A stretch of DNA of 64,000 nt from CAZVKN01 sp964627035 (GCA_964627035.1 CAZVKN010000016.1:1-64000); one strand, 5' to 3'. Positions 25,271 to 33,520 are shown, counted from the stretch's first letter. The notes: a model not told the origin generated them from the sequence alone. Made by a program: numbers and translations.

Positions 25271-25696
25271 ATGCGAGGATTTGAACTCAAATATATGAGC
25301 CCCGAAGTGGCAGATAGCATCAGCAATATGTTAGAAGAATTCGCCACACCGGAGAATAAGCTCACACCAGATAAACTGCTGGAAAAGATTATTCAGCAGC
25401 TTCCGATAGATAAGATGGACCGTACTACAATTCGTGAGCGGGTTGAAGGTCTTTATTTTGCATCTGAACTGTTGTGGAACAAGCTGCTCGATTCCAAGAA
25501 GTTTAGTAGAGAAGAAGCAGTGAAGAAAGCCAAGCTGAAGCCGCTGAGCTTTTACCATTATCAAACCGGTTCGCGCGAGCCTTCCGGAAATGTTATGACT
25601 CGTGATGACTATTATAACGATCCAGCAACAGCAATGGCGAAGTTAAAAGACGACATCGTTGGTCTGGCTTTGGTTGTTCCTGAAATTGTGGACTGA
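25271..25696 (+). CDS. Hypothetical cytoplasmic protein upstream of rpoD
   Basis: 141 aa, no signal peptide or membrane segment, predicted mostly helical, with many charged residues (LLEKIIQQLPIDKMDRTTIRERVEGL, REEAVKKAKLKPLS). Not a family I recognise. It has its own promoter, a GAGGT ribosome binding site before ATG 25271 and a hairpin terminator 136 bp after its stop. Codon use resembles its neighbours, so it is a real gene. Its place just ahead of the primary sigma factor may or may not be meaningful. Confidence 0.75.
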   Translation: MRGFELKYMSPEVADSISNMLEEFATPENKLTPDKLLEKIIQQLPIDKMDRTTIRERVEGLYFASELLWNKLLDSKKFSREEAVKKAKLKPLSFYHYQTGSREPSGNVMTRDDYYNDPATAMAKLKDDIVGLALVVPEIVD

Positions 25697-25727
25697 CACA
25701 CCATATTTGTCCTTAATATCAGGGTAA

Positions 25728-25847
25728 ATGGCTCATCGAAGATTTATCGCGATGAAATTACGAAAGAGAGGCTCAACAATTGAGTTAAATCTTCGTAACC
25801 CTTATAGGACGGTTCTACTAAAATTTGCAAAGCGGTATTCTCAATGA
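25728..25847 (+). CDS. Possible 39-codon basic micro-ORF
   Basis: ATG 25728 opens 39 codons rich in Arg and Lys (11 of 39), for example MAHRRFIAMKLRKRG, with AGGG just upstream. The TGA falls inside the terminator hairpin at 25832-25856. It may be a genuine small protein or chance; no family resemblance is visible. Confidence 0.2.
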   Translation: MAHRRFIAMKLRKRGSTIELNLRNPYRTVLLKFAKRYSQ

Positions 25848-25861
25848 GGATGCCGCATTTT
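25832..25861 (+). terminator. Probable terminator before rpoD
   Basis: GCGGTATTCTC and GAGGATGCCGC (25832-25842 with 25846-25856) pair along all 11 positions with two G-T wobbles around a 3-nt loop, followed by ATTTT. It separates the 141-aa gene from rpoD. No clear promoter for rpoD could be found between here and 25917. Confidence 0.6.
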
Positions 25862-25916
25862 GTCGCTCATTAATTACCATCCCAATCTATAACACAGATA
25901 TTAATATCGGACGGTT

Positions 25917-26828
25917 ATGGCAAAAATCGGCAAGAAAATTAATATTCGCACGAATCAGTCTCTGGAGAGGTATCTGCAGGAGATCGGTGAAGTAAACCTG
26001 CTTACCACCAAAGAAGAGATTGAACTTGCACGCAGGGTCAACTATAAACCGGAAGAAGATCCAAATGTGCAGGAAGGCGAAAAGCCGGAGTTTACTCTTC
26101 TGCAGCAGGAGAGAGCTTTGGCACAGATGGTTAAGGCAAACCTACGCTTTGTAGTATCCGTTGCAAAGCAGTACCAAAATCAAGGTCTCTCACTCGGTGA
26201 CCTCATAAATGAAGGCAACCTTGGACTGATTAAGGCTGCCCAAAGATTTGATGAGACCCGTGGATTCAAATTTATCTCCTACGCTGTGTGGTGGATCCGG
26301 CAATCTATTCTTCAGGCTTTGGCAGAGCAGTCCCGTGTTGTGCGGCTTCCTCTCAATCGGGTAGGTGCCCTCAATAAAATCGGTAAGGCGTGCAGCTCTC
26401 TTGAGCAGAAATATGAACGTGAGCCGTCTGCCGAGGAGTTAGCTGAAAAACTTGAAATGAACATCGGTGAAGTCACCGACACACTGAAGATGTCCGGCAG
26501 GCACCTTTCTATGGATGCACCGTTCAGCCAAGGGGAAGACAACCGCCTGCTTGATATTCTTCACAATGATCTGCAGCCTCCACCTGATTCTCATCTGATG
26601 GATGAATCACTCAGGCAGGACATAGAACGTGCCCTCAACGATCTGACTGCTCGTGAAGCTGAAGTGATCCGCTTTTATTTCGGGATCAGCCGGGATCAGT
26701 TGACACTTGAGCAGATTGGCGTGAGATTCCGTCTGACGCGTGAGCGGGTGCGTCAGATTAAGGAAAAGGCGATACGAAAACTGAGCCATCCATCACGCTC
26801 CAAAGCACTCCGAGCTTATTTAAGTTAG
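25917..26828 (+). CDS. rpoD: Primary RNA polymerase sigma factor (RpoD/SigA, short form)
   Basis: 303 aa. Region 1.2 (SLERYLQEIGEVNLLTTKEE) begins at about residue 14, so region 1.1 is absent, as in FCB-group primary sigma factors. Regions 2.1-2.4 (NLRFVVSVAKQYQNQGLSL, FDETRGFKFISYAVWWIRQ), region 3 and region 4.2 with the -35-reading helix (LTRERVRQIKEKAIRKL) are intact. A short acidic insert (about 44-60, PEEDPNVQEGEKPE) separates region 1.2 from 2.1. It would direct housekeeping transcription. The seven promoters seen in this window have TTGACA at -35, unlike the TTTG/TANNTTTG pattern of Bacteroidota proper. Confidence 0.95.
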   Translation: MAKIGKKINIRTNQSLERYLQEIGEVNLLTTKEEIELARRVNYKPEEDPNVQEGEKPEFTLLQQERALAQMVKANLRFVVSVAKQYQNQGLSLGDLINEGNLGLIKAAQRFDETRGFKFISYAVWWIRQSILQALAEQSRVVRLPLNRVGALNKIGKACSSLEQKYEREPSAEELAEKLEMNIGEVTDTLKMSGRHLSMDAPFSQGEDNRLLDILHNDLQPPPDSHLMDESLRQDIERALNDLTAREAEVIRFYFGISRDQLTLEQIGVRFRLTRERVRQIKEKAIRKLSHPSRSKALRAYLS

Positions 26829-26834
26829 CATAAT

Positions 26835-26860
26835 ACGGGATTGGCAAACGTCAATCCCGT
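26835..26860 (+). terminator. Hairpin after rpoD
   Basis: ACGGGATTG pairs with CAATCCCGT (26835-26843 with 26852-26860), a perfect 9-bp stem 6 bp after the rpoD stop. The following bases are CTCTTCCC rather than a T-run, so termination is partial at best and the TPR gene may be read through. Confidence 0.5.
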
Positions 26861-26885
26861 CTCTTCCCTCATACTTGAAGCTAAT

Positions 26886-27947
26886 ATGACCGAATCTCCG
26901 ACACAACGATTACACCTCCGCGGCAACGCCCTCTACAACAAGGGCGACTTTGAAGGTGCAATCGAATGTTACTCACAAGCCCTTATCCTGGATCCGAACC
27001 TACACGATACAAGATTTAACCGTGCACTCGCTTATACCCAGATCCATAGATACGACAAGGCTCTGCGAGATTTGGAACTCAGAATTAAATCCGGACAAGG
27101 GCTGAAGGACTGCTATCATCTGATTGCCGTGATATATCGCTTTAAGGAAGATCCGGTCAATTCAATCCGCTATCTGCTTAGATCCATCGAGATCAATCCC
27201 TATGACAATAAGGTGGTGAATGAACTGGAGCTTGTTCTAGAATTTGCTTCGCGAATGGAGGTCATACCGACCGATTTGGAACCTATCATCGAGCAGATAA
27301 TCAACTCCCCTAAACGGAGTGTGGTTGTTTTGGGCTATATTTATCGAAGCAGCATCGCAGCTCGAAACTATGACCTGAACGATGCCGAGCAGGAGCTTGA
27401 TACCGCACTGAAAATTGATCCGGGGAATATCTCAATTCTCGAAAAGCTTGCAAAACTTCACCGACGATTTTCCGATTCGGAGGCTGCCGAATCTTACTAT
27501 CAAAAAATTCTGCAAATCGAGCCGAAGAACGTAAAAACACTGTGCCGCATGGGAGCGGTCAGCATGGATAGAATTGACTATGAGGCTGCGGAAGAGTACT
27601 ATCTGCGTGCATTGGATTACGAACCCGATCACCCTGCTGCATATGAGGGCTTAGGTGATGTCTATCAGGTGATCGGAGACCGCGAACAGGCAAAGATCTA
27701 CTACCATCTCGCACTGCAATCCGACAATGAACGACCACATGCGATGTATGAACTGGCAAACATGGTGCGAGATGAAGAGCCTGAACTCGCTATATTTCTT
27801 CTTAAGAAAATTCTCAAACGCTATCCCGATAACGGTGATGTCGGTGAGGAACTCGATTCGCTGACCGCTATGTACGGTGATCCCAAGACCGATTTCAGTT
27901 ATATCTTCGAGAATCGCGACTTCAACAGCTACTTCAGCGAGAAATGA
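26886..27947 (+). CDS. Cytoplasmic TPR-repeat protein
   Basis: 353 aa from ATG 26886; an alternative TTG at 26841 lies in the hairpin after rpoD and is rejected. No signal peptide. Tetratricopeptide repeats of the A-x-x-x-Y-x-x-A-L-x-x-x-P type are clear: ALYNKGDFEGAIECYSQAL, AAEEYYLRALDYEPDHPAA and AKIYYHLALQSDNERPHA. The last 30 residues (DFSYIFENRDFNSYFSEK) are a non-repeat tail. It probably works as a protein-interaction scaffold; no partner is known. It overlaps folP by four bases (ATGA), so the two are translationally coupled. Confidence 0.85.
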   Translation: MTESPTQRLHLRGNALYNKGDFEGAIECYSQALILDPNLHDTRFNRALAYTQIHRYDKALRDLELRIKSGQGLKDCYHLIAVIYRFKEDPVNSIRYLLRSIEINPYDNKVVNELELVLEFASRMEVIPTDLEPIIEQIINSPKRSVVVLGYIYRSSIAARNYDLNDAEQELDTALKIDPGNISILEKLAKLHRRFSDSEAAESYYQKILQIEPKNVKTLCRMGAVSMDRIDYEAAEEYYLRALDYEPDHPAAYEGLGDVYQVIGDREQAKIYYHLALQSDNERPHAMYELANMVRDEEPELAIFLLKKILKRYPDNGDVGEELDSLTAMYGDPKTDFSYIFENRDFNSYFSEK

Positions 27948-28819
27948 CAGCACAGTCCGACCGTTTTTTCTATGCACGCGGGAGAACGATTCCACTTGGT
28001 CGGAACAGTGTCATAATGGGGATTGTCAACACCACTCCCGACTCATTCTCCGATGGTGGTGAAGCAGCTACGGTTGAAGTCGGATTGAATCGAACTGTCC
28101 AACATTTCAGGGATGGGGCAGCTATCATTGATATCGGTGGTGAATCAACCCGCCCGAACAGCGATCCCGTTCCCCTCGATGAAGAGATCAGCAGAACTAT
28201 ACCACTCATACAATCTGCAAATAAGAGATTTCCGGATGGCGACAACAAACCGCTAATTTCCATAGACAGTTACAAATCAGAAGTTGCTCGATTAGCACTT
28301 CTGGCTGGTGCCCATATTGTCAACGATATCAGCGGGGGAAATTACGATGAAGCAATGGCTGATACAGCCGCAGAATTCGGTGCAGGAGTGGTTTTAATGC
28401 ACATCAAAGGGACTCCCCGCACAATGCAGAGGAATCCTCACTATGATGATCTGATCGGTGAAATATATGAATATCTTTCAGATGCAATCGACAAATTTAT
28501 CCGGGCTGGTGTGGTGAAAGAGTCCATATTGGTTGATCCCGGAATCGGTTTTGGAAAGACAATTGAGCATAATCTTGAGCTTATTGTTCGTCTGAACGAA
28601 TTTCAGGGGATCGCTGCAGGTGTGCTTCTGGGACCTTCTCGAAAATCGTTTATCGGTGAGATAACCGGTAAAACGGTCAGTCAGAGAGTCGAAGGGACAA
28701 TCGGTGCAGTAATTGCAGGAATTATGTCGGGAGCTGACGCGGTCAGAGTGCATGATGTAGCTCAGGTTGCCGATGCAATTAAGGTGGCGGATCGAATCAG
28801 GAACAGAGTTCCGGGTTGA
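27944..28819 (+). CDS. folP: Dihydropteroate synthase
   Basis: 291 aa TIM-barrel enzyme that joins p-aminobenzoate to the pterin diphosphate. Motifs: IMGIVNTTPDSFSDGG with the conserved Asn and DSFSDGG loop, IDIGGESTRPNS, INDISGG-type loop (IVNDISGGNYDE), VLMHIKGTPRTMQ, and the C-terminal LLGPSRKSFIG with the Ser-Arg-Lys substrate site and VRVHDV. The length is normal. It follows the TPR gene with a 4-bp overlap and precedes rimI by 6 bp. Confidence 0.95.
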   Translation: MTAQSDRFFYARGRTIPLGRNSVIMGIVNTTPDSFSDGGEAATVEVGLNRTVQHFRDGAAIIDIGGESTRPNSDPVPLDEEISRTIPLIQSANKRFPDGDNKPLISIDSYKSEVARLALLAGAHIVNDISGGNYDEAMADTAAEFGAGVVLMHIKGTPRTMQRNPHYDDLIGEIYEYLSDAIDKFIRAGVVKESILVDPGIGFGKTIEHNLELIVRLNEFQGIAAGVLLGPSRKSFIGEITGKTVSQRVEGTIGAVIAGIMSGADAVRVHDVAQVADAIKVADRIRNRVPG

Positions 28820-28825
28820 GATTCA

Positions 28826-29323
28826 ATGACTCGCAACGCTATTGAAAAAAAAGACTTCCATATTAGCGATATTACTGTTCGTGATCTGCCGGAAGTTATA
28901 AGAATTGAGGAAAACTGCTTCTCTGACCCTTGGCGCCGCCAACAGTTTCTCGATGTAATCTGGAACGGATTCATATTTTGGAAATTGACCGATGAGACAA
29001 TGATTGGCGGTTATCTGGTGGCTATACCATATAAAGACAGCATCCACATCGCCAATATTGTCATAGTTCCTTCCCTGCGAAGACAAGGCTTTGCACGTAA
29101 ATTTCTGCGAGAACTTCATAACTTGGCAACACACCACAAAAAGCATTACATTACACTTGAAGTACGGTGCAGCAATAAATCAGCCATTGCACTATATGAG
29201 TCGGAAGGATATTATCAATTCAGCGTTAAACAGGGGTATTATGACGGAAATGAAGATGCCCTGCTATTTGTTCAGGAGTTAACACATGCCAGAGTGGTAT
29301 CAAAGACCACAGCCACCGGTTAG
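28826..29323 (+). CDS. rimI: GNAT N-acetyltransferase, RimI-like (ribosomal protein S18)
   Basis: 165 aa. The RimI order is present: IRIEENCFSDPWRRQQF near the N-terminus, the acetyl-CoA loop RRQGFARKFL (R/Q-x-x-G-x-G/A type), LEVRCSNKSAIALYESEGY and the C-terminal YYDGNEDALLF. RimI acetylates the N-terminus of ribosomal protein S18; close GNATs can have other targets, so the symbol is probable rather than certain. Its last 38 bases overlap the accD start in another frame, so the C-terminal tail ARVVSKTTATG is dictated by both genes. Confidence 0.85.
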   Translation: MTRNAIEKKDFHISDITVRDLPEVIRIEENCFSDPWRRQQFLDVIWNGFIFWKLTDETMIGGYLVAIPYKDSIHIANIVIVPSLRRQGFARKFLRELHNLATHHKKHYITLEVRCSNKSAIALYESEGYYQFSVKQGYYDGNEDALLFVQELTHARVVSKTTATG

Positions 29324-30125
29324 AACATCAAAGAGAAAGAACATCCCTGATGGGATTTGGGTCAAATGCCCATCCTGCAGCGAAAGTCTTTTTCGCAAGG
29401 AGTTGGAACGGGATCTGAATGTATGTCCGAAATGCGGTCACCATTTCAGAATTAATTCATCCACCTATATCAATCTTTTGCTCGATGATGGTAGCTGGAT
29501 TGAACAGGATGCCAACCTCACAACCGATGATCCATTGGAATTCAAAGACAGCATATTGTACAGTGACAGAGTTGAGAAATATGTCAAAAAGTCCGGTCTG
29601 TCGGAGGCTCTCAGGTGCGTCACAGGAAAGATGAGCGGTCGCACTATAGAGCTTGCAATCCTCGATTTCAGTTTTATGGGAGGTAGTGTCGGCTCGGTTG
29701 TCGGTGAGAAGTTGTGCCGTTCCATTGACCGTGCTATTGAAACCGGCTCACCCCTGATCGTCGTTTCCTGTTCCGGTGGGATGAGAATGCAGGAGGGGTT
29801 GTTCTCGCTGATGCAGATGGCAAAGGTGTCGGCATCGCTCGTTAAGCTGAGTCAGGCTAAGATTCCGTTTATTTCTGTGATGACAAACCCGACAACCGGT
29901 GGAACCACCGCCTCGTTTGCCATGCTTGGCGATATTAACATTTCCGAACCGGGAGCACTCATTGGATTTGCAGGACCGCGTGTGATCAAACAGACTATCG
30001 GTCAGGATCTCCCTGAAGGGTTCCAGAGTGCAGAATTTCTGCTCGAAAAAGGCTTTTTAGACATGATTGTGATTCGTAAAGAGCTGAAGGCAAAGCTCAC
30101 GACATTGTTGAATCTATTGATGTAA
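29286..30125 (+). CDS. accD: Acetyl-CoA carboxylase carboxyltransferase subunit beta
   Basis: 279 aa. The N-terminal zinc ribbon has CPSC (about 29-32) and CPKCGHHFRI (about 48-57). The carboxyltransferase core includes EKLCRSIDRAIETGSPLIVVSCSGGMRMQEG and PTTGGTTASFAMLGDI, and GALIGFAGPRVIKQT binds the acyl-CoA. With the alpha subunit (accA, not here) it transfers CO2 from biotin to acetyl-CoA in fatty acid synthesis. The start overlaps rimI by 38 bp and is preceded by CAGGAG. Confidence 0.96.
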   Translation: MPEWYQRPQPPVRTSKRKNIPDGIWVKCPSCSESLFRKELERDLNVCPKCGHHFRINSSTYINLLLDDGSWIEQDANLTTDDPLEFKDSILYSDRVEKYVKKSGLSEALRCVTGKMSGRTIELAILDFSFMGGSVGSVVGEKLCRSIDRAIETGSPLIVVSCSGGMRMQEGLFSLMQMAKVSASLVKLSQAKIPFISVMTNPTTGGTTASFAMLGDINISEPGALIGFAGPRVIKQTIGQDLPEGFQSAEFLLEKGFLDMIVIRKELKAKLTTLLNLLM

Positions 30126-30138
30126 GTGTTTCCCATCT

Positions 30139-30196
30139 TGTAGTCTGGTTGTCCTCAACTGCGACTCCGTCGGGTTTGAGACAAACCCGACTACAG
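30139..30196. repeat. Dispersed palindrome family A, double unit
   Basis: TGTAGTCTGGTTGTCCTCAA...CTGCGACTCC followed by the perfect GTCGGGTTTG-AGA-CAAACCCGAC and TACAG. Same composite order as inside 4233-4290. It directly follows accD. Confidence 0.7.
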
Positions 30197-30218
30197 TATT
30201 ATTAACACTCAATGACCC

Positions 30219-30273
30219 TGTAGTCGTGGTTGTCTCAACCACGACGTCGGACTTGAGACAAGCCCGACTACAG
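30219..30273. repeat. Dispersed palindrome family A, double unit
   Basis: CTGTAGTCGTGGTTG-TCT-CAACCACGAC then GTCGGACTTG-AGA-CAAGCCCGAC and TACAG: two adjacent hairpins, the first perfect and the second with one mismatch. With the copy at 30139 it fills the 191-bp gap between accD and the sensor kinase gene. Confidence 0.7.
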
Positions 30274-30316
30274 AGCGAAAATACAAAACCACCACCATTA
30301 CCCGCTGGAGGATAAA

Positions 30317-31417
30317 ATGAAAAAAGTTCTTATCATTGATGATGACCTCATGCTCCTCGATGCAGTGAAGATCATGCTGGAAAGTGCAGGTTATACAGTG
30401 TTGGAAGCAGCAAACGGTTATGACGGTGTTCAGATTGCTCAACGACAATTCCCGGACATCATCGTCTGTGATATTATGATGGAACAGGGGGACGGCTATT
30501 ATGTTCTTGCTGAGATGCAAAAGAGACCGGCAACAGCTTCTATACCGTTCGTGTTCCTCACCGGTAAAACCAGCCGGGTGAACGTCCGGCGTGGGATGGA
30601 GTTAGGCGCTTCCGATTATCTGACCAAACCGTTTACCGAAAAGGAACTGCTGTCAACCATAGAAGCGCAGATGCGCAGACATAACCACCTGATGCAGTTG
30701 ACCGATCATAAATTGTCGGTATTAAAGGAAAACATCTCCCTCGCCATCCCACATGAGATGAGAACACCGTTAACGAGCATTATCGGTCTGTCGAAGGTGA
30801 TCAACCGAAGAAGCGATTCGATTAAGCCGACCGAGCTGTCTAAGATGGCTCAATCTATTTTCATAGCCGGAAAGAGATTGTACCGTACAATTGAGAATTT
30901 CCTGCTGTACACACAACTTGAACTGATCTCATCGGATCAGGACAATATTGATTCGATCAGACAGGAAAAAACAACTTTCTCCAAGGACAATGTCACCGAG
31001 ATCGCTTTAGAAATGACTGAACACGCTAATCGCAGCAATGACCTTATTCTGCATGTTAGCGACGGACAGCCGCATATTCACTGTGATTACCTGAAAAAGA
31101 TCGTTGAAGAGTTAATAGATAACAGCCTGAAATTCTCACAGCCGGGCACGAGAATAGTTGTTAATGTGGATATTGAGAATGATATGTACATCTTGTCAGT
31201 TAAGGATAGCGGGGTGGGAATGTTGAAGGATGAAATCAAGCAGATCGGCGCCTACATGCAGTTTGAAAGGCGAACACACGAACAGCAGGGGATCGGGTTG
31301 GGGTTGACAATTGTGAAGCAACTCGCTGATGTTCATGGAGGATCGATGAGAGTAGATAGCAAAAGGGGAAAAGGTACAATCATTACAATATACTTACCTG
31401 CCAGAGTAACTGAATAA
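30317..31417 (+). CDS. Receiver-domain / histidine kinase hybrid
   Basis: 366 aa with no membrane segment. An N-terminal receiver domain (1-120) has Asp52 as phosphoacceptor (IIVCDIMM), the acidic pair at 8-9 and Lys104 (YLTKPF). A HisKA dimerisation domain follows with His146 (AIPHEMRTPLTSI), then an HATPase domain: N box EELIDNSLKFS, G1 DSGVGM, G2 GIGLGLTIVKQL. The kinase is soluble and its input must be the receiver, so it probably relays a phosphate or is switched by another kinase. GGAGG precedes ATG. The lipoprotein gene follows 16 bp later, likely the same transcript. Confidence 0.92.
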   Translation: MKKVLIIDDDLMLLDAVKIMLESAGYTVLEAANGYDGVQIAQRQFPDIIVCDIMMEQGDGYYVLAEMQKRPATASIPFVFLTGKTSRVNVRRGMELGASDYLTKPFTEKELLSTIEAQMRRHNHLMQLTDHKLSVLKENISLAIPHEMRTPLTSIIGLSKVINRRSDSIKPTELSKMAQSIFIAGKRLYRTIENFLLYTQLELISSDQDNIDSIRQEKTTFSKDNVTEIALEMTEHANRSNDLILHVSDGQPHIHCDYLKKIVEELIDNSLKFSQPGTRIVVNVDIENDMYILSVKDSGVGMLKDEIKQIGAYMQFERRTHEQQGIGLGLTIVKQLADVHGGSMRVDSKRGKGTIITIYLPARVTE

Positions 31418-31433
31418 TAGGAGTCAGTTAAAA

Positions 31434-32246
31434 ATGAACAGACACATCCTGATGAAAGTAACCAGTGTTATCCTCCTAGTTGCATTTGTATTCACCTCAT
31501 GTACCCCTGCCTACAGGTACGACAAATACTATACACCGGAGCATAAATATCATATTGAACCAATTTCAGAAGCAGATAAGTGGATAGATGGGAAAGCGTA
31601 TCTTGCGAATGAATCTGATAGCATCGTTGTAAACGTTTGTTTCAATCAGCAGGTTCAGGAATTATCAAATCACTACCTGGAATTTAATGTTGTTATTGAA
31701 AACGTATCCACTAAGCCCGTATTGGTTGATCCGAATGAATTCTTAATTGTAACAGATTCACCAACGAAGACGTGTGGTTCTATTGATCCTGAGAAGAGAA
31801 TATCTGAAATTGACGATTATCTGGCAGGTAAAACGATCCCTGTCTCTGAAGACAAGAGCCGGTCGAAATCAACAGCGATAGTTATCGGGACAGTCATAGT
31901 CCTGTTGGTTGTCGGAATCTTTGTCTTAATCGCAAATGTATTTGATGATGACAACTATGATGACGAAGACAAAGATGATCATGACCATTACTACTACGAC
32001 GACGATGATGAGGAAACGGAAGAGCTGCGTAAGATTAGAACTTCCAGGGAATATCAGATAAAGATGGAGAAATTGGCTGGGATTAAGAACGTGTGGGATA
32101 AAGAAACTATCCGGAAAACCACACTTGAACCGAACCAATCAATTTCGGGTAAAGTATTCTTTCCCGTTCCGGACAAAATGAAATCCTTAACCCTTTTTGT
32201 TGTAATAGCTGAGTACAAAACAGGATTTCTGTTTAAGGCAGCATAG
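31434..32246 (+). CDS. Hypothetical lipoprotein with a membrane helix and Asp/His-rich stretch
   Basis: 270 aa. The N-terminal hydrophobic segment ends in FTSC (Cys23), a slightly atypical lipobox. The body (35-140) looks beta-rich. A strongly hydrophobic segment (about 144-166, VIGTVIVLLVVGIFVLIANVF) is followed at once by an acidic and His-rich run (168-190) of Asp, His and Tyr that could bind divalent metals, then a charged helix. Having both a lipid anchor and an internal transmembrane helix is unusual; alternatively, the first segment is an ordinary signal anchor. Family unknown. It lies between the kinase and the M48 protease genes, 45 bp before the latter. Confidence 0.75.
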   Translation: MNRHILMKVTSVILLVAFVFTSCTPAYRYDKYYTPEHKYHIEPISEADKWIDGKAYLANESDSIVVNVCFNQQVQELSNHYLEFNVVIENVSTKPVLVDPNEFLIVTDSPTKTCGSIDPEKRISEIDDYLAGKTIPVSEDKSRSKSTAIVIGTVIVLLVVGIFVLIANVFDDDNYDDEDKDDHDHYYYDDDDEETEELRKIRTSREYQIKMEKLAGIKNVWDKETIRKTTLEPNQSISGKVFFPVPDKMKSLTLFVVIAEYKTGFLFKAA

Positions 32247-32290
32247 ATTGCAAATAATTAAATCGCAACGATAACCATTTCGGGAAGACT

Positions 32291-33100
32291 ATGTTCAAAT
32301 CTATTAATATGAAATCTATCAGTTGGATGCTGCTGTTAGCGCTGATCGTATCGTGTGCGACAGTGCCGCTGACCGGACGGAGGCAGTTGAATCTGATTCC
32401 AGCCACCGAGCTGAACAACCTCAGCTTCCAGCAATATTCAGATTTTTTACAAAATCATAAGCTTAGCAAGAACGCACAACAGACACAACTTGTTAAGAAT
32501 GTCGGAAAGAACATCCAAAAAGCTGTAGAAGTTTATTTCAAACAGAAAGATCTGACACACCATCTGAGAGGATACAAGTGGGAGTTCAATCTTGTAGAAG
32601 ACAAGCTGGTAAACGCATTCTGTATGCCGGGTGGCAAAGTCGTTATCTATACAGGTATTCTGCCGCTCACCAAAGATGAGGCAGGCTTAGCCACGGTCAT
32701 GGGACACGAGATTGCCCATGCTATCGCCAATCACGGTAACGAACGGATGAGCCAAGGACTTGTTGCGTCATTCGGCTCGGTTGCACTGGATCAGGCTATG
32801 AAGAAGAAGAGTGCCGAAACACGTGCCATATTCAATGCTGCTTATGGTGTCGGAGCAACAGTCGGTGTGATGCTACCGTTCAGCCGACTGCATGAATCCG
32901 AAGCCGACAGACTCGGTCTGATCTTCATGGCTATGGCGGGGTACGATCCTCACAACGCAGTCAATTTCTGGAAACGAATGGCTGCCAAGAAAGGAGGAGG
33001 TGCCCCACCGGAGTTTCTCAGCACACACCCGTCCGATCAAACCAGAATCAACAAGATTCAGAAGGCAATGCCTGAAGCAATGAGGTATTATAAGAAGTGA
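32291..33100 (+). CDS. M48-family zinc metalloprotease, lipoprotein type (BepA/LoiP-like)
   Basis: 269 aa. The signal sequence ends in LIVSC (lipid-modified Cys22), placing the protein at the periplasmic face of a membrane. Zinc-binding HEIAH is at residues 139-143 (VMGHEIAHAIANH) and the third ligand motif ESEADRLG at 202-209. FCMPGGKVVIYTGIL and STHPSDQTRI are typical of the family. Members degrade misassembled outer-membrane proteins. Met7 is an alternative start. It ends a run of three plus-strand genes (kinase, lipoprotein, protease), an arrangement suggesting envelope quality control, which is inference. Confidence 0.92.
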   Translation: MFKSINMKSISWMLLLALIVSCATVPLTGRRQLNLIPATELNNLSFQQYSDFLQNHKLSKNAQQTQLVKNVGKNIQKAVEVYFKQKDLTHHLRGYKWEFNLVEDKLVNAFCMPGGKVVIYTGILPLTKDEAGLATVMGHEIAHAIANHGNERMSQGLVASFGSVALDQAMKKKSAETRAIFNAAYGVGATVGVMLPFSRLHESEADRLGLIFMAMAGYDPHNAVNFWKRMAAKKGGGAPPEFLSTHPSDQTRINKIQKAMPEAMRYYKK

Positions 33101-33261
33101 TTCTGTGATTAAGTAATTTTGTAATTGAGTAATTGAGTAATTTTGTGATTCAAGACAGATTGATCGGATTGTCAGTAGGGAGCAAGGAGAAAGGGAGAAG
33201 GGAAGAAAGTAAGACTGGATCTCAATCTGTGCATGGAGGGCGGATTTTCAGTCCGCTCTAT

Positions 33262-33323
33262 GTGGTAGTCGTGGTTGTCACATCCCGATGAATCGGGACG
33301 GGCTTTTCCCAAGCCCGACCACA
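33262..33323. repeat. Dispersed palindrome family A-like composite
   Basis: TGGTAGTCGTGGTTGTC, then ATCCCGATGAATCGGGA, then CGGGCTTTTCCCAAGCCCG and ACCACAG. The ends match family A but the inner hairpins are different. Just before it (33235-33258) GGGCGGATTTTCAGTCCGC is another hairpin, and at 33111-33145 there are short AGTAATT direct repeats. Together these occupy the first half of the 425-bp gap 33101-33525; the riboswitch occupies the end. Confidence 0.6.
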
Positions 33324-33445
33324 GGACACTACTTTACCACAATGTTACTAATCCCGCTTTATCAGTTGCAATATTGTCTAATTAAGATTATCTTATCCTA
33401 AATAAATTATTCTCCGACCTTGTCGCGCTAAAAACTAACAGTTCA

Positions 33446-33520
33446 TGCAAAGCAGGGCGGTGGGCATTTGCCCCTAGGGTTGCTTCGGAAACGGATCAGC
33501 CTCCCGTGTTTGGAAAGGAG
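33446..33520 (+). promoter_or_regulatory. Probable molybdenum-cofactor (MOCO) riboswitch of moaA
   Basis: The 75 nt before moaA are G/C-rich in an AT-rich gap and fold into nested hairpins: GGGC-ATTT-GCCC at 33462-33473, and CTCC...GGAG closing a loop CCGTGTTTGGAAA. The segment GCCTCCCG...GGAAAGGAGAC resembles, from memory, the 3' half of the MOCO RNA motif that precedes moaA in many bacteria. AAAGGAG (33514-33520) is also the moaA ribosome binding site, five bases before GTG 33526, so pairing with CTCC would hide it and control translation. The position before moaA is the strongest argument; a covariance search has not been done. Confidence 0.5.

Noticed and set aside
26841..26885. Earlier TTG start of the TPR gene after rpoD
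   Set aside because: It lies within the hairpin following rpoD and has no ribosome binding site; ATG 26886 is preferred.
30126..30316. CRISPR-like array between accD and the kinase gene
   Set aside because: The repeats are two composite palindromes of family A, without equal-length unique spacers; no cas genes are present.
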